DNA of 64,000 bases. Source: Flavobacterium frigidarium DSM 17623 (GTDB lineage: Bacteria > Bacteroidota > Bacteroidia > Flavobacteriales > Flavobacteriaceae). The notes beneath the pieces are model-generated. The model ran no database searches. It was not told the DNA's origin and saw nothing but the letters and a program-made list of their open reading frames with translations. The stretch spans positions 1-64,000 of the forward strand of contig NZ_AUDO01000013.1 of the NCBI RefSeq assembly GCF_000425505.1. Direction: 5' to 3'. Below are positions 23,607-31,599 of this stretch, piece after piece; within the stretch, counting starts at the first letter, position 1; each line of letters begins with the position of its first letter. A program made the position numbers and the translations under genes.

Positions 23607-23617
23607 GTACCTTTTGA

Positions 23618-24934
23618 TTACAAATCAAATCCCATTTTCACACCTAATTTACTTGCAATAAGTTTAGTGATGCGTTGTTTCAATTCTGGTATTTTAATGC
23701 TTTCAATTACGTTGTTTGTAAAAGCGTACATCAACAATGCTTTGGCTTCTTTTTGAGGAATACCACGTTGTTGCATGTAGAACATCGCTGTTTCATCTAA
23801 TTGACCAATAGTACAACCATGCGAACATTTTACATCATCGGCAAAAATCTCTAATTGCGGTTTTGCATTGATTGTTGCTTTGTCGCTTAAAAGAATATTA
23901 TTACTTTTTTGGAATGCGTTAGTTTTTTGCGCTTCTCTTTCAACAAATATTTTTCCGTTAAAAACTCCTGTTGCGCGGTCAGAAAAGATTCCTTTATAAT
24001 CTTGGTGACTTTCGCAGTTTGGCGTCGCGTGTTGCACTAGTGTATAGTGGTCTACGTGTTGTTTTTCACCAATGATTGTGATCCCGTTCAAGTAACTTAC
24101 AATGCGCTCGCCAAAGTGGTAAAAGTTCAAATTGTTACGTGTTAAGTTTCCACCAAAACAGAATGTATTTACTGCTACACTGCTTTCTTGCTGTTGCGAA
24201 ACGTAAGTATTGTCAATTAAATTGGCAGTGGCGTTGTCGTTTTGAATTTTGTAGAAATCTACTACAGCATGTTTTTCAGCAAAAATTTCAGTAACCGAAT
24301 TGGTTAAAACTGGATTTTCGTTCAAGCTTTGGTGACGCTCAATAATTTGGACTTGTGCATTTTCATGAACAATCACTAAATTACGAGGTTGCACCATTAA
24401 TGCTGCTTCATTACCTGTAGAGAAATACATGATTTCGATAGGCTTGTCAGCGACCTTACTTTTAGGAATATTGATATAAGCTCCTTCATTTGCAAATGCT
24501 GTATTCAAAGAGGTTAAGCTCTCTTCTTTATTAGCGATTTGGTTGAAGTATTTTTCAATTATCGTTTTGTATTTTGGCTTAGTCAAAGTAGATGACATCA
24601 AGCAAACATCAATTGCTTCATGTGTTGTTGATGATAAGTGTGAGCTAAATACACCATCAATAAACACCACTTTATAACTATCTACTTCATGTAAAAAATA
24701 TTTCTTTACATCAGAATATTGTACGGTACTTTCCTGTTTTGGAAAAACGGTAAAATCATTTTTTAAGATAGCATTAAGCGAAGTATATTTCCAAGCTTCT
24801 TCTTTTCTAGTTGGAAACCCTTTGTTTTCAAAATTCTTTAATGCTGCTGTACGTACATCATGAAGCTCAGAATGCACATCAACGCGCTCTTCAAAAGCCA
24901 TAAAAGACGATACTAATTTTTCTTTTAAATCCAT
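23618..24934 (-). CDS. sufD: SufD, Fe-S scaffold subunit
   Basis: SufD is a partner of SufB and SufC in the SufBC2D scaffold that builds Fe-S clusters. The 438-aa protein has the right-handed beta-helix core of the family. Near the C-terminus are the conserved DVKCSHGCTIGQLD and FYMQQRGIP, containing the functional His. The N-terminus has the usual GFPTRKEEAWKYT near 37-49. It is last in the sufABCD block, 84 bp after sufC across a heptad-repeat spacer. Confidence 0.96.
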   Translation of the reverse strand: MDLKEKLVSSFMAFEERVDVHSELHDVRTAALKNFENKGFPTRKEEAWKYTSLNAILKNDFTVFPKQESTVQYSDVKKYFLHEVDSYKVVFIDGVFSSHLSSTTHEAIDVCLMSSTLTKPKYKTIIEKYFNQIANKEESLTSLNTAFANEGAYINIPKSKVADKPIEIMYFSTGNEAALMVQPRNLVIVHENAQVQIIERHQSLNENPVLTNSVTEIFAEKHAVVDFYKIQNDNATANLIDNTYVSQQQESSVAVNTFCFGGNLTRNNLNFYHFGERIVSYLNGITIIGEKQHVDHYTLVQHATPNCESHQDYKGIFSDRATGVFNGKIFVEREAQKTNAFQKSNNILLSDKATINAKPQLEIFADDVKCSHGCTIGQLDETAMFYMQQRGIPQKEAKALLMYAFTNNVIESIKIPELKQRITKLIASKLGVKMGFDL

Positions 24935-24947
24935 TTTATTATAGTTT

Positions 24948-25013
24948 GTTTAAAGTTTAAGGTTTAAAAGTTTAAAGTTATATGGTGGTAACTTTAAGCT
25001 TTAAACTTCAAAC
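24948..25013. repeat. TTTAAAG heptad repeat, spacer copy 2
   Basis: GTTTAAAGTTTAAGGTTTAAAAGTTTAAAG is matched by CTTTAAGCTTTAAACTTCAAAC on the right, a hairpin with a short GTTATATGGTGGTAA loop. It fills the sufC-sufD spacer. Confidence 0.65.
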
Positions 25014-25018
25014 AAAAA

Positions 25019-25771
25019 TTATGCTTCCTGCTCTTGTTTTATCCAGTCGTATCCTTTTTCTTCTAGCTCATGTGCTAGTTCTTTTCCGCCTGATTTTACA
25101 ATTTTACCATTGAATAATACGTGAACGAAATCAGGTACGATATAATCTAATAAACGTTGGTAGTGTGTAATTACTACAATTGCGTTTTTGTCACTTTTCA
25201 ATTTGTTAACTCCGTTTGCTACGATACGCAATGCATCGATATCTAATCCAGAATCAGTTTCATCAAGAATAGCAATTTTTGGCTCTAGCATTGCCATTTG
25301 GAAAATTTCATTACGTTTCTTTTCTCCACCTGAGAATCCTTCGTTAAGAGAACGAGATAAAAACTTACGGTCAATTTCTAATAATTCAGATTTCTCACGA
25401 ATTAATTTCAACATTTCGTTAGCTGGCATTTCGTCTTGACCATTTGCCTTACGCGTTTCATTGATGGCAGTTCTCATGAAGTTGGTAACTGAAACTCCTG
25501 GGATTTCTACTGGATATTGAAACGAAAGGAAAACGCCTTTGTGTGCTCTCTCATCTGGAGCTAGTTCAGCAAGATCTTCTCCTTCTAATGAGATTTCTCC
25601 TTCTGTTACTTCGTAGTTTTCGTTTCCTGCAATGATAGACGCCAGGGTACTTTTTCCAGCACCGTTTGGTCCCATTATCGCGTGAATTTCTCCTGCTTTA
25701 ACTTCAAGATTAATTCCTTTTAATATTTCTTTGTCGCCTATTGAAGCGTGTAAATTTTTTATGCTTAACAT
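25019..25771 (-). CDS. sufC: SufC, Fe-S assembly ATPase
   Basis: This is an ABC-type ATPase that powers SufBCD. The 250-aa protein has Walker A GPNGAGKST at 34-42. The signature is FSGGEKKRNE, with the Phe that is normal in SufC. Walker B is AILDETDSGLDID, and the switch His is in VVITHYQRLL. There is no membrane part; it is cytosolic. It lies after the inserted four-helix-bundle gene, with a 43-bp heptad-repeat spacer between. Confidence 0.97.
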   Translation of the reverse strand: MLSIKNLHASIGDKEILKGINLEVKAGEIHAIMGPNGAGKSTLASIIAGNENYEVTEGEISLEGEDLAELAPDERAHKGVFLSFQYPVEIPGVSVTNFMRTAINETRKANGQDEMPANEMLKLIREKSELLEIDRKFLSRSLNEGFSGGEKKRNEIFQMAMLEPKIAILDETDSGLDIDALRIVANGVNKLKSDKNAIVVITHYQRLLDYIVPDFVHVLFNGKIVKSGGKELAHELEEKGYDWIKQEQEA

Positions 25772-25783
25772 CCTTTTTTAGTT

Positions 25784-25808
25784 GTTTAAAGTTTAAAGTT
25801 TAAAGTTT
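25784..25808. repeat. TTTAAAG heptad repeat, spacer copy 3
   Basis: Three perfect GTTTAAA units end in GTTT and lie between sufC and the four-helix-bundle gene. No complementary right arm is seen here. Confidence 0.65.
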
Positions 25809-25814
25809 CTGTGT

Positions 25815-26204
25815 TTACTGAAACTTGGTTCCTTTAAAATCTTTCTTGTTTAAATATGATATAAAATTATTTATTTTTCCACTTAAATTTTCGAAGTCAG
25901 TTTTTAAAATTTCAAACTTAACAACGTCGATATAATTGTAATCTAGTACGCGGTATAATTGCGATCTTGTTTCTCCTGATGAGCCTTTAGCAATAGACAA
26001 AAACTGTCTAAATTCTAAATTTCCATTTCTTTCAAATCCTTCGGCAATATTATCCATTACAGAACCAGATGATGCTTTAATTTGATCTCTAAATCTGAAA
26101 TCCCTCTTCAAATCTGTTTCTACAGTTATCAAGTGGATTTCTTTAGCGAGTCTTCTGGCTTCTTTCCAAATTTCTAAATCTTCAAAACGTGTAATTGTAG
26201 CCAT
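25815..26204 (-). CDS. Four-helix-bundle protein (23S rRNA intervening-sequence protein family)
   Basis: This 129-aa all-helical protein belongs to the family first seen inside 23S rRNA intervening sequences. Motifs include FEDLEIWKEARRLAKEIH near 6-23, DQIKASSGSVMDNIAEGFERNG near 41-62 and FLSIAKGSSGETRSQLYRVLDY near 68-89. Its molecular function is unknown; a pentameric RNA- or protein-binding role has been suggested for the family. It sits between sufB and sufC in the same direction and both flanking spacers hold TTTAAAG heptads. That looks like a cargo insertion into the suf operon that did not stop transcription. Confidence 0.9.
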   Translation of the reverse strand: MATITRFEDLEIWKEARRLAKEIHLITVETDLKRDFRFRDQIKASSGSVMDNIAEGFERNGNLEFRQFLSIAKGSSGETRSQLYRVLDYNYIDVVKFEILKTDFENLSGKINNFISYLNKKDFKGTKFQ

Positions 26205-26212
26205 TTATTTTT

Positions 26213-26291
26213 GTTTAAAGTTACAAGGTTTTCTTTGTTTATAGTTGAAAATCGTTTCCGGTTGCACAACTTTAAACCTTAAACTTTAAAC
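26213..26291. repeat. TTTAAAG heptad repeat, spacer copy 4
   Basis: GTTTAAAG on the left and CTTTAAACCTTAAACTTTAAAC on the right enclose about 50 bp of other sequence. It fills the spacer between sufB and the four-helix-bundle gene. Confidence 0.65.
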
Positions 26292-26297
26292 TAATTT

Positions 26298-27746
26298 TTA
26301 ACCAACACTTCCCTCAAGCGATATTTCCAATAATTTTTGAGCTTCTACAGCAAATTCCATTGGTAGTTTGTTAAGAACGTCTTTACTAAAACCATTTACG
26401 ATTAAAGCGATTGCTTTTTCTGTTGGGATTCCACGTTGATTGCAATAGAAAACTTGGTCTTCACCAATTTTACTAGTCGTCGCTTCGTGTTCAATTTTGG
26501 CAGATGGGTTTTTACTTTCGATATATGGGAAGGTGTGTGCACCACAATTGTTACCCATTAATAAAGAGTCACATTGTGAAAAGTTACGCGCATTTTCAGC
26601 ACGCGGACTTATTTGTACTAAACCTCTATAGCTGTTTTGTGATTTACCCGCTGAGATTCCTTTAGAAATAATGGTCGATTTAGTGTTTTTACCTAAATGG
26701 ATCATTTTTGTTCCAGTATCTGCTTGTTGGTAATTATTAGTTACTGCAATCGAATAAAATTCTCCTACTGAGTTATCTCCTTTTAAGATACAAGAAGGGT
26801 ATTTCCACGTCACTGCTGAACCTGTTTCTACTTGTGTCCAAGAGATTTTTGCATTGGTTTCGCAAAGTCCTCGTTTAGTAACAAAATTATAAACCCCACC
26901 TTTTCCTTCTTTGTTTCCTGGGAACCAGTTTTGAACAGTTGAGTATTTAATTTCGGCGTCATCAAGAGCAATTAACTCTACAACTGCAGCGTGTAATTGA
27001 TTCTCGTCACGGCTTGGTGCTGTACATCCTTCAAGGTAACTTACATAACTTCCTGCATCAGCAACTAGTAATGTTCTTTCAAACTGTCCAGTTCCTGCTT
27101 GATTGATACGGAAATAAGTAGAAAGTTCCATTGGGCAACGCACACCTTTTGGGATATAACAGAAAGATCCATCAGAGAAAACAGCTGAATTTAAAGCTGC
27201 ATAAAAATTATCTTTTTGAGGTACTACAGTTCCTAAATACTTACGAACTAATTCTGGATGCTCTTTAATAGCCTCAGAAATACTCATGAATATAATTCCT
27301 TTTTCTCCTAATGTTTTCTTGAATGTTGTTGCTACAGAAACCGAGTCAACTACGATATCCATGGCTACATTGTTCATCATTTTTTGCTCATCAACAGAGA
27401 TACCTAACTTTTTATACATTTCTAAAAGTTCAGGATCTACATCGTCTAATGTTTTATTAGGGTCAACTGCTTTTGGTGCCGAATAGTAAGAAATCGCTTG
27501 AAAATCAGGTTTAGCATAATGTACGTTTGCCCATTCAGGCTCTGTCATTTCTTGCCAAGCACGAAATGCCTCAATACGCCAATCGGTCATCCATTGTGGT
27601 TCTTCTTTTCTAAGTGAAATGGCACGAACGATATCTTCGTTTAACCCAATAGGGAAAGTGTCCGATTCTAATTCGGTGTAAAAGCCATACTCGTATTCTT
27701 TGTTTTCGAGTTCGATTTTTAAGTCGTCTTCTGTGTATTTGCTCAT
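26298..27746 (-). CDS. sufB: SufB, Fe-S scaffold subunit
   Basis: This is the main cluster-building subunit of SufBC2D, 482 aa, the usual length. Conserved stretches include [18 protein letters not shown] near 208-225, [20 protein letters not shown] near 243 and [20 protein letters not shown] near 400. The last includes the Cys pair of the cluster/persulfide site. The C-terminus has [16 protein letters not shown]. It follows sufA after a 134-bp spacer and precedes the inserted four-helix-bundle gene. Confidence 0.97.
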   Translation of the reverse strand: MSKYTEDDLKIELENKEYEYGFYTELESDTFPIGLNEDIVRAISLRKEEPQWMTDWRIEAFRAWQEMTEPEWANVHYAKPDFQAISYYSAPKAVDPNKTLDDVDPELLEMYKKLGISVDEQKMMNNVAMDIVVDSVSVATTFKKTLGEKGIIFMSISEAIKEHPELVRKYLGTVVPQKDNFYAALNSAVFSDGSFCYIPKGVRCPMELSTYFRINQAGTGQFERTLLVADAGSYVSYLEGCTAPSRDENQLHAAVVELIALDDAEIKYSTVQNWFPGNKEGKGGVYNFVTKRGLCETNAKISWTQVETGSAVTWKYPSCILKGDNSVGEFYSIAVTNNYQQADTGTKMIHLGKNTKSTIISKGISAGKSQNSYRGLVQISPRAENARNFSQCDSLLMGNNCGAHTFPYIESKNPSAKIEHEATTSKIGEDQVFYCNQRGIPTEKAIALIVNGFSKDVLNKLPMEFAVEAQKLLEISLEGSVG

Positions 27747-27880
27747 TCTTATTTATAGATTTAAAGATATAGTAGTTCAAAAAATGAATGCTAATCTTTA
27801 TTATAATTGTCTTTTAAAGTTGTAGTCTTTTTTATAAATAGCACTCAAATCTTGCGAGATGAGTGCATTATTTTTTTTGA

Positions 27881-28210
27881 CTATAAAGAGAAACTCTCTC
27901 CGCATCCGCAAGTTCTTGTTGCGTTAGGATTGTTAAAAACAAATCCTTTTCCGTTCAAACCTCCTGAGAATTCTAATATGGTCCCAGCTAAGTATAAAAA
28001 AGATTTTTTCTCTACTGCAATAGTGATGTCGTTGTCTACGAATATTTTATCATCGTCACCTTTTTTATCGTCAAATTTTAAATCATACGATAATCCAGAG
28101 CATCCTCCGCTTTTTACACCAACTCTTACATAGTCTGTTGCAGCATCAAAACCATCGTCTTTCATTAAGTCGATAATTTTCTTCTTTGCAGTGTCAGAAA
28201 CTTTTATCAT
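27881..28210 (-). CDS. sufA: A-type Fe-S carrier (HesB/IscA/SufA family)
   Basis: This small carrier receives clusters from SufBCD and delivers them to target proteins. The 109-aa protein has the three invariant cysteines: Cys37 in SGGCSGLSYD, and Cys101 and Cys103 in the C-terminal CGCGESFSL. It is first in the suf operon, with a canonical -7 box about 118 bp upstream that predicts a long leader of about 110 nt. The name sufA is by position; erpA or iscA cannot be excluded from sequence. Confidence 0.93.
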   Translation of the reverse strand: MIKVSDTAKKKIIDLMKDDGFDAATDYVRVGVKSGGCSGLSYDLKFDDKKGDDDKIFVDNDITIAVEKKSFLYLAGTILEFSGGLNGKGFVFNNPNATRTCGCGESFSL

Positions 28211-28327
28211 GTTTTTGTTGTTTATTATTAATGCATTACAACTTAGAAAAATAAAACCAGCTCTTTAAAAATCAGCTAATTAAAGCGATGCGATTTTATG
28301 CTATGTTGATTTTGTCTAAATTAACTG

Positions 28328-28335
28328 CAAAGATA
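28328..28335 (-). promoter_or_regulatory. -7 element (TATCTTTG) of the sufA operon
   Basis: The minus strand reads TATCTTTG followed by CA, the commonest Bacteroidota -7 box. No clear -33 TTG at the right spacing. It leaves a leader of about 110 nt before sufA. Confidence 0.5.
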
Positions 28336-28483
28336 CTATATAAAAACCTTTTTCCATAACGGATAACATTTTTATAACTTATTGTAAAATAGAGAGGACT
28401 TATCGTAACTCTTTCAAATAAATAACATATTTTTAACGGTTTTTAACTTACAAATTTTTAACCAACATTAATTTTAACCGTTT

Positions 28484-29443
28484 ATGGAAGATTTTTTAAC
28501 AAAGAAAATGACTTATAATCTTGATTTTAAAGGAAAAGGAGGAGACTTTTTCGGGATTATAATTGTTAACTGGCTTTTAACTATCGTTACTCTAGGTCTT
28601 TATTATCCTTGGGCAAAAGCCAAGACATTACAATTTCTTTTTGGACAAACGACTTTGAACGAAGATGCTTTTGCATTTCATGGAACAGGAAAAGAGATGT
28701 TTAAAGGCTTTATTAAGGCGATACTATTGTTTATTTGTTTTGGAGTTATTTTTGGTATTTTCATCTATCTAAATATGCCCATCGTAGGACTATTGTTTTT
28801 TTATGCAGGTTTAATTGCCATTATGCCTATCGCAATTCATGGTTCTTACCGTTACCGCACATCACGCACCTCATGGAGAGGAATTCGTTTTGGGTATCGC
28901 GGTGACCGAAAGGAGTTCATTGGTTTGTTTTTTAAATGGATCTTTTTTACGGTTATAACTCTAGGAATTTATGGACCGTGGATGATCATTAATCTTAGAA
29001 ATTATATTATTAGTAATATCCGTTTTGGAGATGCAAGATTAGATTATGAAGGTGACGGAGGCGATTATTTTATAATGAATATTAAAGGCTATTTCTTGAG
29101 TTTATTCACACTTGGAATATATATGTTTTGGTGGCAAAAAGACATTTTTAATTATTATGTAGACCATTTAAGTATGCATAAAGATGACAAGCAAATTGGC
29201 TTTTCATCTACGGCTACAGGTGTTGATTTTGCGGGATTGTTTATAACAAATTTTCTATTGCTTATTTGTACACTAGGCCTTGGCTATGCATGGATGGTTA
29301 CACGCACTATTAAATTTATGTGTGATCACATCGAGTTAGAAGGTAACATTGACTTAGACACGCTACATCAAACGGAAGCTAACTTTAAAGATGCGACAGG
29401 CGATGATATTAGTGATTTTCTAGATCTTGATTTTATAGTATAA
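28484..29443 (+). CDS. YjgN/DUF898 family membrane protein
   Basis: This polytopic inner-membrane protein has 319 aa and a repeated architecture. Three similar units each have a helix pair ending in a pattern like TLGLYYPWAKAKT (near 36-48), TLGIYGPWMIINL and TLGIYMFWWQKD. A fourth partial one, CTLGLGYAWMVTRT, is present. Function is unknown. It is followed after 3 bp by an M48 peptidase gene, a pairing known for this family, so the two probably act together in the envelope. Four TTTTAAC motifs crowd the 53 bp upstream of the ATG. Confidence 0.88.
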   Translation: MEDFLTKKMTYNLDFKGKGGDFFGIIIVNWLLTIVTLGLYYPWAKAKTLQFLFGQTTLNEDAFAFHGTGKEMFKGFIKAILLFICFGVIFGIFIYLNMPIVGLLFFYAGLIAIMPIAIHGSYRYRTSRTSWRGIRFGYRGDRKEFIGLFFKWIFFTVITLGIYGPWMIINLRNYIISNIRFGDARLDYEGDGGDYFIMNIKGYFLSLFTLGIYMFWWQKDIFNYYVDHLSMHKDDKQIGFSSTATGVDFAGLFITNFLLLICTLGLGYAWMVTRTIKFMCDHIELEGNIDLDTLHQTEANFKDATGDDISDFLDLDFIV

Positions 29444-29446
29444 TTT

Positions 29447-30517
29447 ATGAATCACCAAGCCGAAGCTATTTTATATGATGGGAAATCATCTGTACCTCAA
29501 AATATAACTATTCGTTTGAATAAAAATAGGCATAGTTTTACATTTGAAACTGCTGCTATTTCTAAGAATGAATGGTTTATCAAAGATGTCATTTTTGAGA
29601 CTTATGATGGTGGTTTTCAAATTCAATTTCAAGGAGAGGATGCAATTGAAATTATCAAAATTGTAGACGTTGCTTTTATCAATCACATCAAGGTTTTTAG
29701 AAAAGAAAATGGTCACGAGAATTGGTACGAACAATTAATCAACTATGGTTTTAAAATGCACATGGTTTTAGCGCTGATAATATTTGCGTTAATTGGTTTG
29801 ACCTATATCTATGTGATTCCATGGTTTGGAGAAAAGTCAGTGGCTATAATTCCTGAAAGTTATGATGATAAGCTGGGTAGTACTTTTGTAGAGCAGAGTT
29901 TGCTATTCTCAGAGGTAGATTCTGATAAGACAAAGTCCCTTAACGCTTTCGCGAAAGAGTTGCAGCTTAACAATACAAAACCATTGCATTTTATCTATGT
30001 CAATGAAGATGTTGTTAATGCATTTGCCTTGCCTAATGGAACTATTGTAGTCTATTCTGGAATTGTAAATAAAATGAAAAATTATGACGAATTGGTGGCA
30101 TTATTAGGTCATGAGTCAGTGCATGTGAACGAAAGACATTCGATGAAAATGCTATGCCGAAACCTCTCTGGATACATTTTTATCTCTGCTATTTTAGGGG
30201 ATGCAAATGGAGTAATGGCTATCATTGGTGATAATGTTAATAGCTTACAATCGCTTTCTTTTTCGAGAAAATTTGAAGAAGAAGCTGATTTAAAAGGATT
30301 TCAAATTGTGACTCAAAACAAAGTAGATCCTAAAGGAATGTCAAATCTTTTTAAAAGATTAGAATCTAATGGATCTATGTCGATACCTCAATTTTTGAGT
30401 TCGCACCCTATTACTAAAGAGCGCATGAAGTACATTAACGCACGCAATATTAACAAGAACTACACTATTCAAGAAAATGCAAAATTAAAAAAGTTGTTTT
30501 TAAAAATGAAACAGTAA
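29447..30517 (+). CDS. M48 family metallopeptidase
   Basis: This membrane-anchored zinc peptidase has 356 aa. A soluble N-terminal domain (1-95) precedes one membrane helix at about 105-125 (VLALIIFALIGLTYIYVI). The catalytic domain follows outside, with HESVH at 222-226 and the third ligand region RKFEEEADLKGFQ at 274-286. SSHPITKERMKYI near 320 is the family end motif. HtpX/BepA-like enzymes degrade or refold misassembled envelope proteins. It follows the YjgN-like gene by 3 bp and is closed by a terminator. Confidence 0.92.
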   Translation: MNHQAEAILYDGKSSVPQNITIRLNKNRHSFTFETAAISKNEWFIKDVIFETYDGGFQIQFQGEDAIEIIKIVDVAFINHIKVFRKENGHENWYEQLINYGFKMHMVLALIIFALIGLTYIYVIPWFGEKSVAIIPESYDDKLGSTFVEQSLLFSEVDSDKTKSLNAFAKELQLNNTKPLHFIYVNEDVVNAFALPNGTIVVYSGIVNKMKNYDELVALLGHESVHVNERHSMKMLCRNLSGYIFISAILGDANGVMAIIGDNVNSLQSLSFSRKFEEEADLKGFQIVTQNKVDPKGMSNLFKRLESNGSMSIPQFLSSHPITKERMKYINARNINKNYTIQENAKLKKLFLKMKQ

Positions 30518-30537
30518 TAACTTTTTATCGAAATATC

Positions 30538-30585
30538 AAAGTCACAATTTCTAGTGTAATAGCGGGTTATTGTGACTTTTTTTTT
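30538..30585 (+). terminator. Intrinsic terminator of the YjgN-M48 operon
   Basis: AAAGTCACAAT pairs with ATTGTGACTTT across a 20-base loop, followed by a T run. Confidence 0.85.
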
Positions 30586-30630
30586 GTGGCTAATAAAAGT
30601 TAAAAAAAAGGTCATTCCGTTAGAATCTGT

Positions 30631-30638
30631 TATATTTG
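30631..30638 (+). promoter_or_regulatory. -7 element (TATATTTG) of the MBL gene; decides its start
   Basis: This is a perfect TAnnTTTG match. Its last three bases are the most upstream in-frame TTG, which therefore cannot be translated. The ATG at 30666 is the start. Confidence 0.5.
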
Positions 30639-30665
30639 GTTATTAATGTCTCTAAAAAACAAACA

Positions 30666-31526
30666 ATGAAATTATATCCTGTAGAAACCGGAAACTTTAA
30701 ACTTGATGGAGGAGCGATGTTTGGTGTAGTGCCTAAAACCATTTGGAATAAAACCAATCCTGCTGATGCCAATAATTTAATTGATATCGCTGCACGTTGC
30801 TTGCTTATTGAAGATGGTAACCGATTAATTTTAATTGATACCGGAATGGGAGACAAGCAGTCTGAAAAGTTTTTTGGATATTACTCCCTATGGGGTTCTC
30901 ATTCTATGGATGCATCATTGGCCAAATATGGTTTTCACCGAGACGATGTAACCGATGTTTTCATGACGCATTTGCATTTTGATCATTGTGGTGGATGTGT
31001 GCAGTGGAATAGTGACAAAACAGGATACGAACCGGCTTTTAAAAACGCTAAGTTCTGGTCTAATGAAAGTCACTGGGAATGGGCAACAAAGCCAAACCCG
31101 AGAGAAAAGGCGTCTTTTTTGTCAGAGAATATTCTGCCAATGCAAGAGAGCGGACAACTTAATTTTATAAAGCGACCTGATGGTGATTTTCTAGAACAGT
31201 CTGAACTAGGTTTTGGAATCTTCTTTGCCGATGGTCACACCGAGAAGCAAATGATCCCGCACATTCAGTACAAAGATAAAACGATTGTTTTTTGCGCAGA
31301 TTTATTGGCTACAGCCGGACATATTCCCATTCCTTATGTAATGGGCTACGATACAAGGCCTTTGTTAACAATGCCTGAGAAGACAAAATTCTTGAATGCT
31401 GCCGCAGATAATAACCATTATTTATTTCTAGAGCACGATGCGCATAACCAAATCATAACCGTGCAACACACTGAAAAAGGGGTGCGTTTAAAGGATGTTT
31501 ATAATTGTGAGGATATCTTAAGTTAG
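30666..31526 (+). CDS. MBL fold metallo-hydrolase
   Basis: This zinc hydrolase of the metallo-beta-lactamase superfamily has 286 aa. The metal motif is His102-Leu-His104-Phe-Asp106-His107 (THLHFDHCGG). A later FFADGHTEKQ supplies a His, FCADLL near 218 the bridging Asp, and LEHDAH near 257 the last His. The layout is like quorum-quenching lactonases and related cytosolic hydrolases, but substrate is not set. It has no signal peptide. The ATG start follows the -7 box by 27 bp. Confidence 0.88.
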   Translation: MKLYPVETGNFKLDGGAMFGVVPKTIWNKTNPADANNLIDIAARCLLIEDGNRLILIDTGMGDKQSEKFFGYYSLWGSHSMDASLAKYGFHRDDVTDVFMTHLHFDHCGGCVQWNSDKTGYEPAFKNAKFWSNESHWEWATKPNPREKASFLSENILPMQESGQLNFIKRPDGDFLEQSELGFGIFFADGHTEKQMIPHIQYKDKTIVFCADLLATAGHIPIPYVMGYDTRPLLTMPEKTKFLNAAADNNHYLFLEHDAHNQIITVQHTEKGVRLKDVYNCEDILS

Positions 31527-31599
31527 TGTTAATCGTTTCTTTATTGTAACAAATTAAATTATTTTAGACAAATAATTAAACTAAATTAAATTTTTATAC

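Larger units (their letters stand above)
23296..23617. other. Gene-free spacer between serine hydrolase and sufD
   Basis: The 322-bp convergent spacer holds the second copy of the dispersed palindromic element and a bidirectional terminator. Near 23345 it has a short stretch TCACGCTGAAAGCGTCTCTGC that may be a decayed repeat. No gene is seen. Confidence 0.6.

Noticed and set aside
25815..26204. Four-helix-bundle gene as a toxin or antitoxin
   Set aside because: The family motifs match the rRNA intervening-sequence protein and there is no partner gene.
28211..28327. 110-nt suf leader as an iron- or cluster-sensing riboswitch
   Set aside because: No conserved riboswitch core or terminator/anti-terminator pair could be seen.
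30636..30665. TTG start for the MBL hydrolase
   Set aside because: The TTG is part of the -7 promoter box; ATG 30666 fits the family start.
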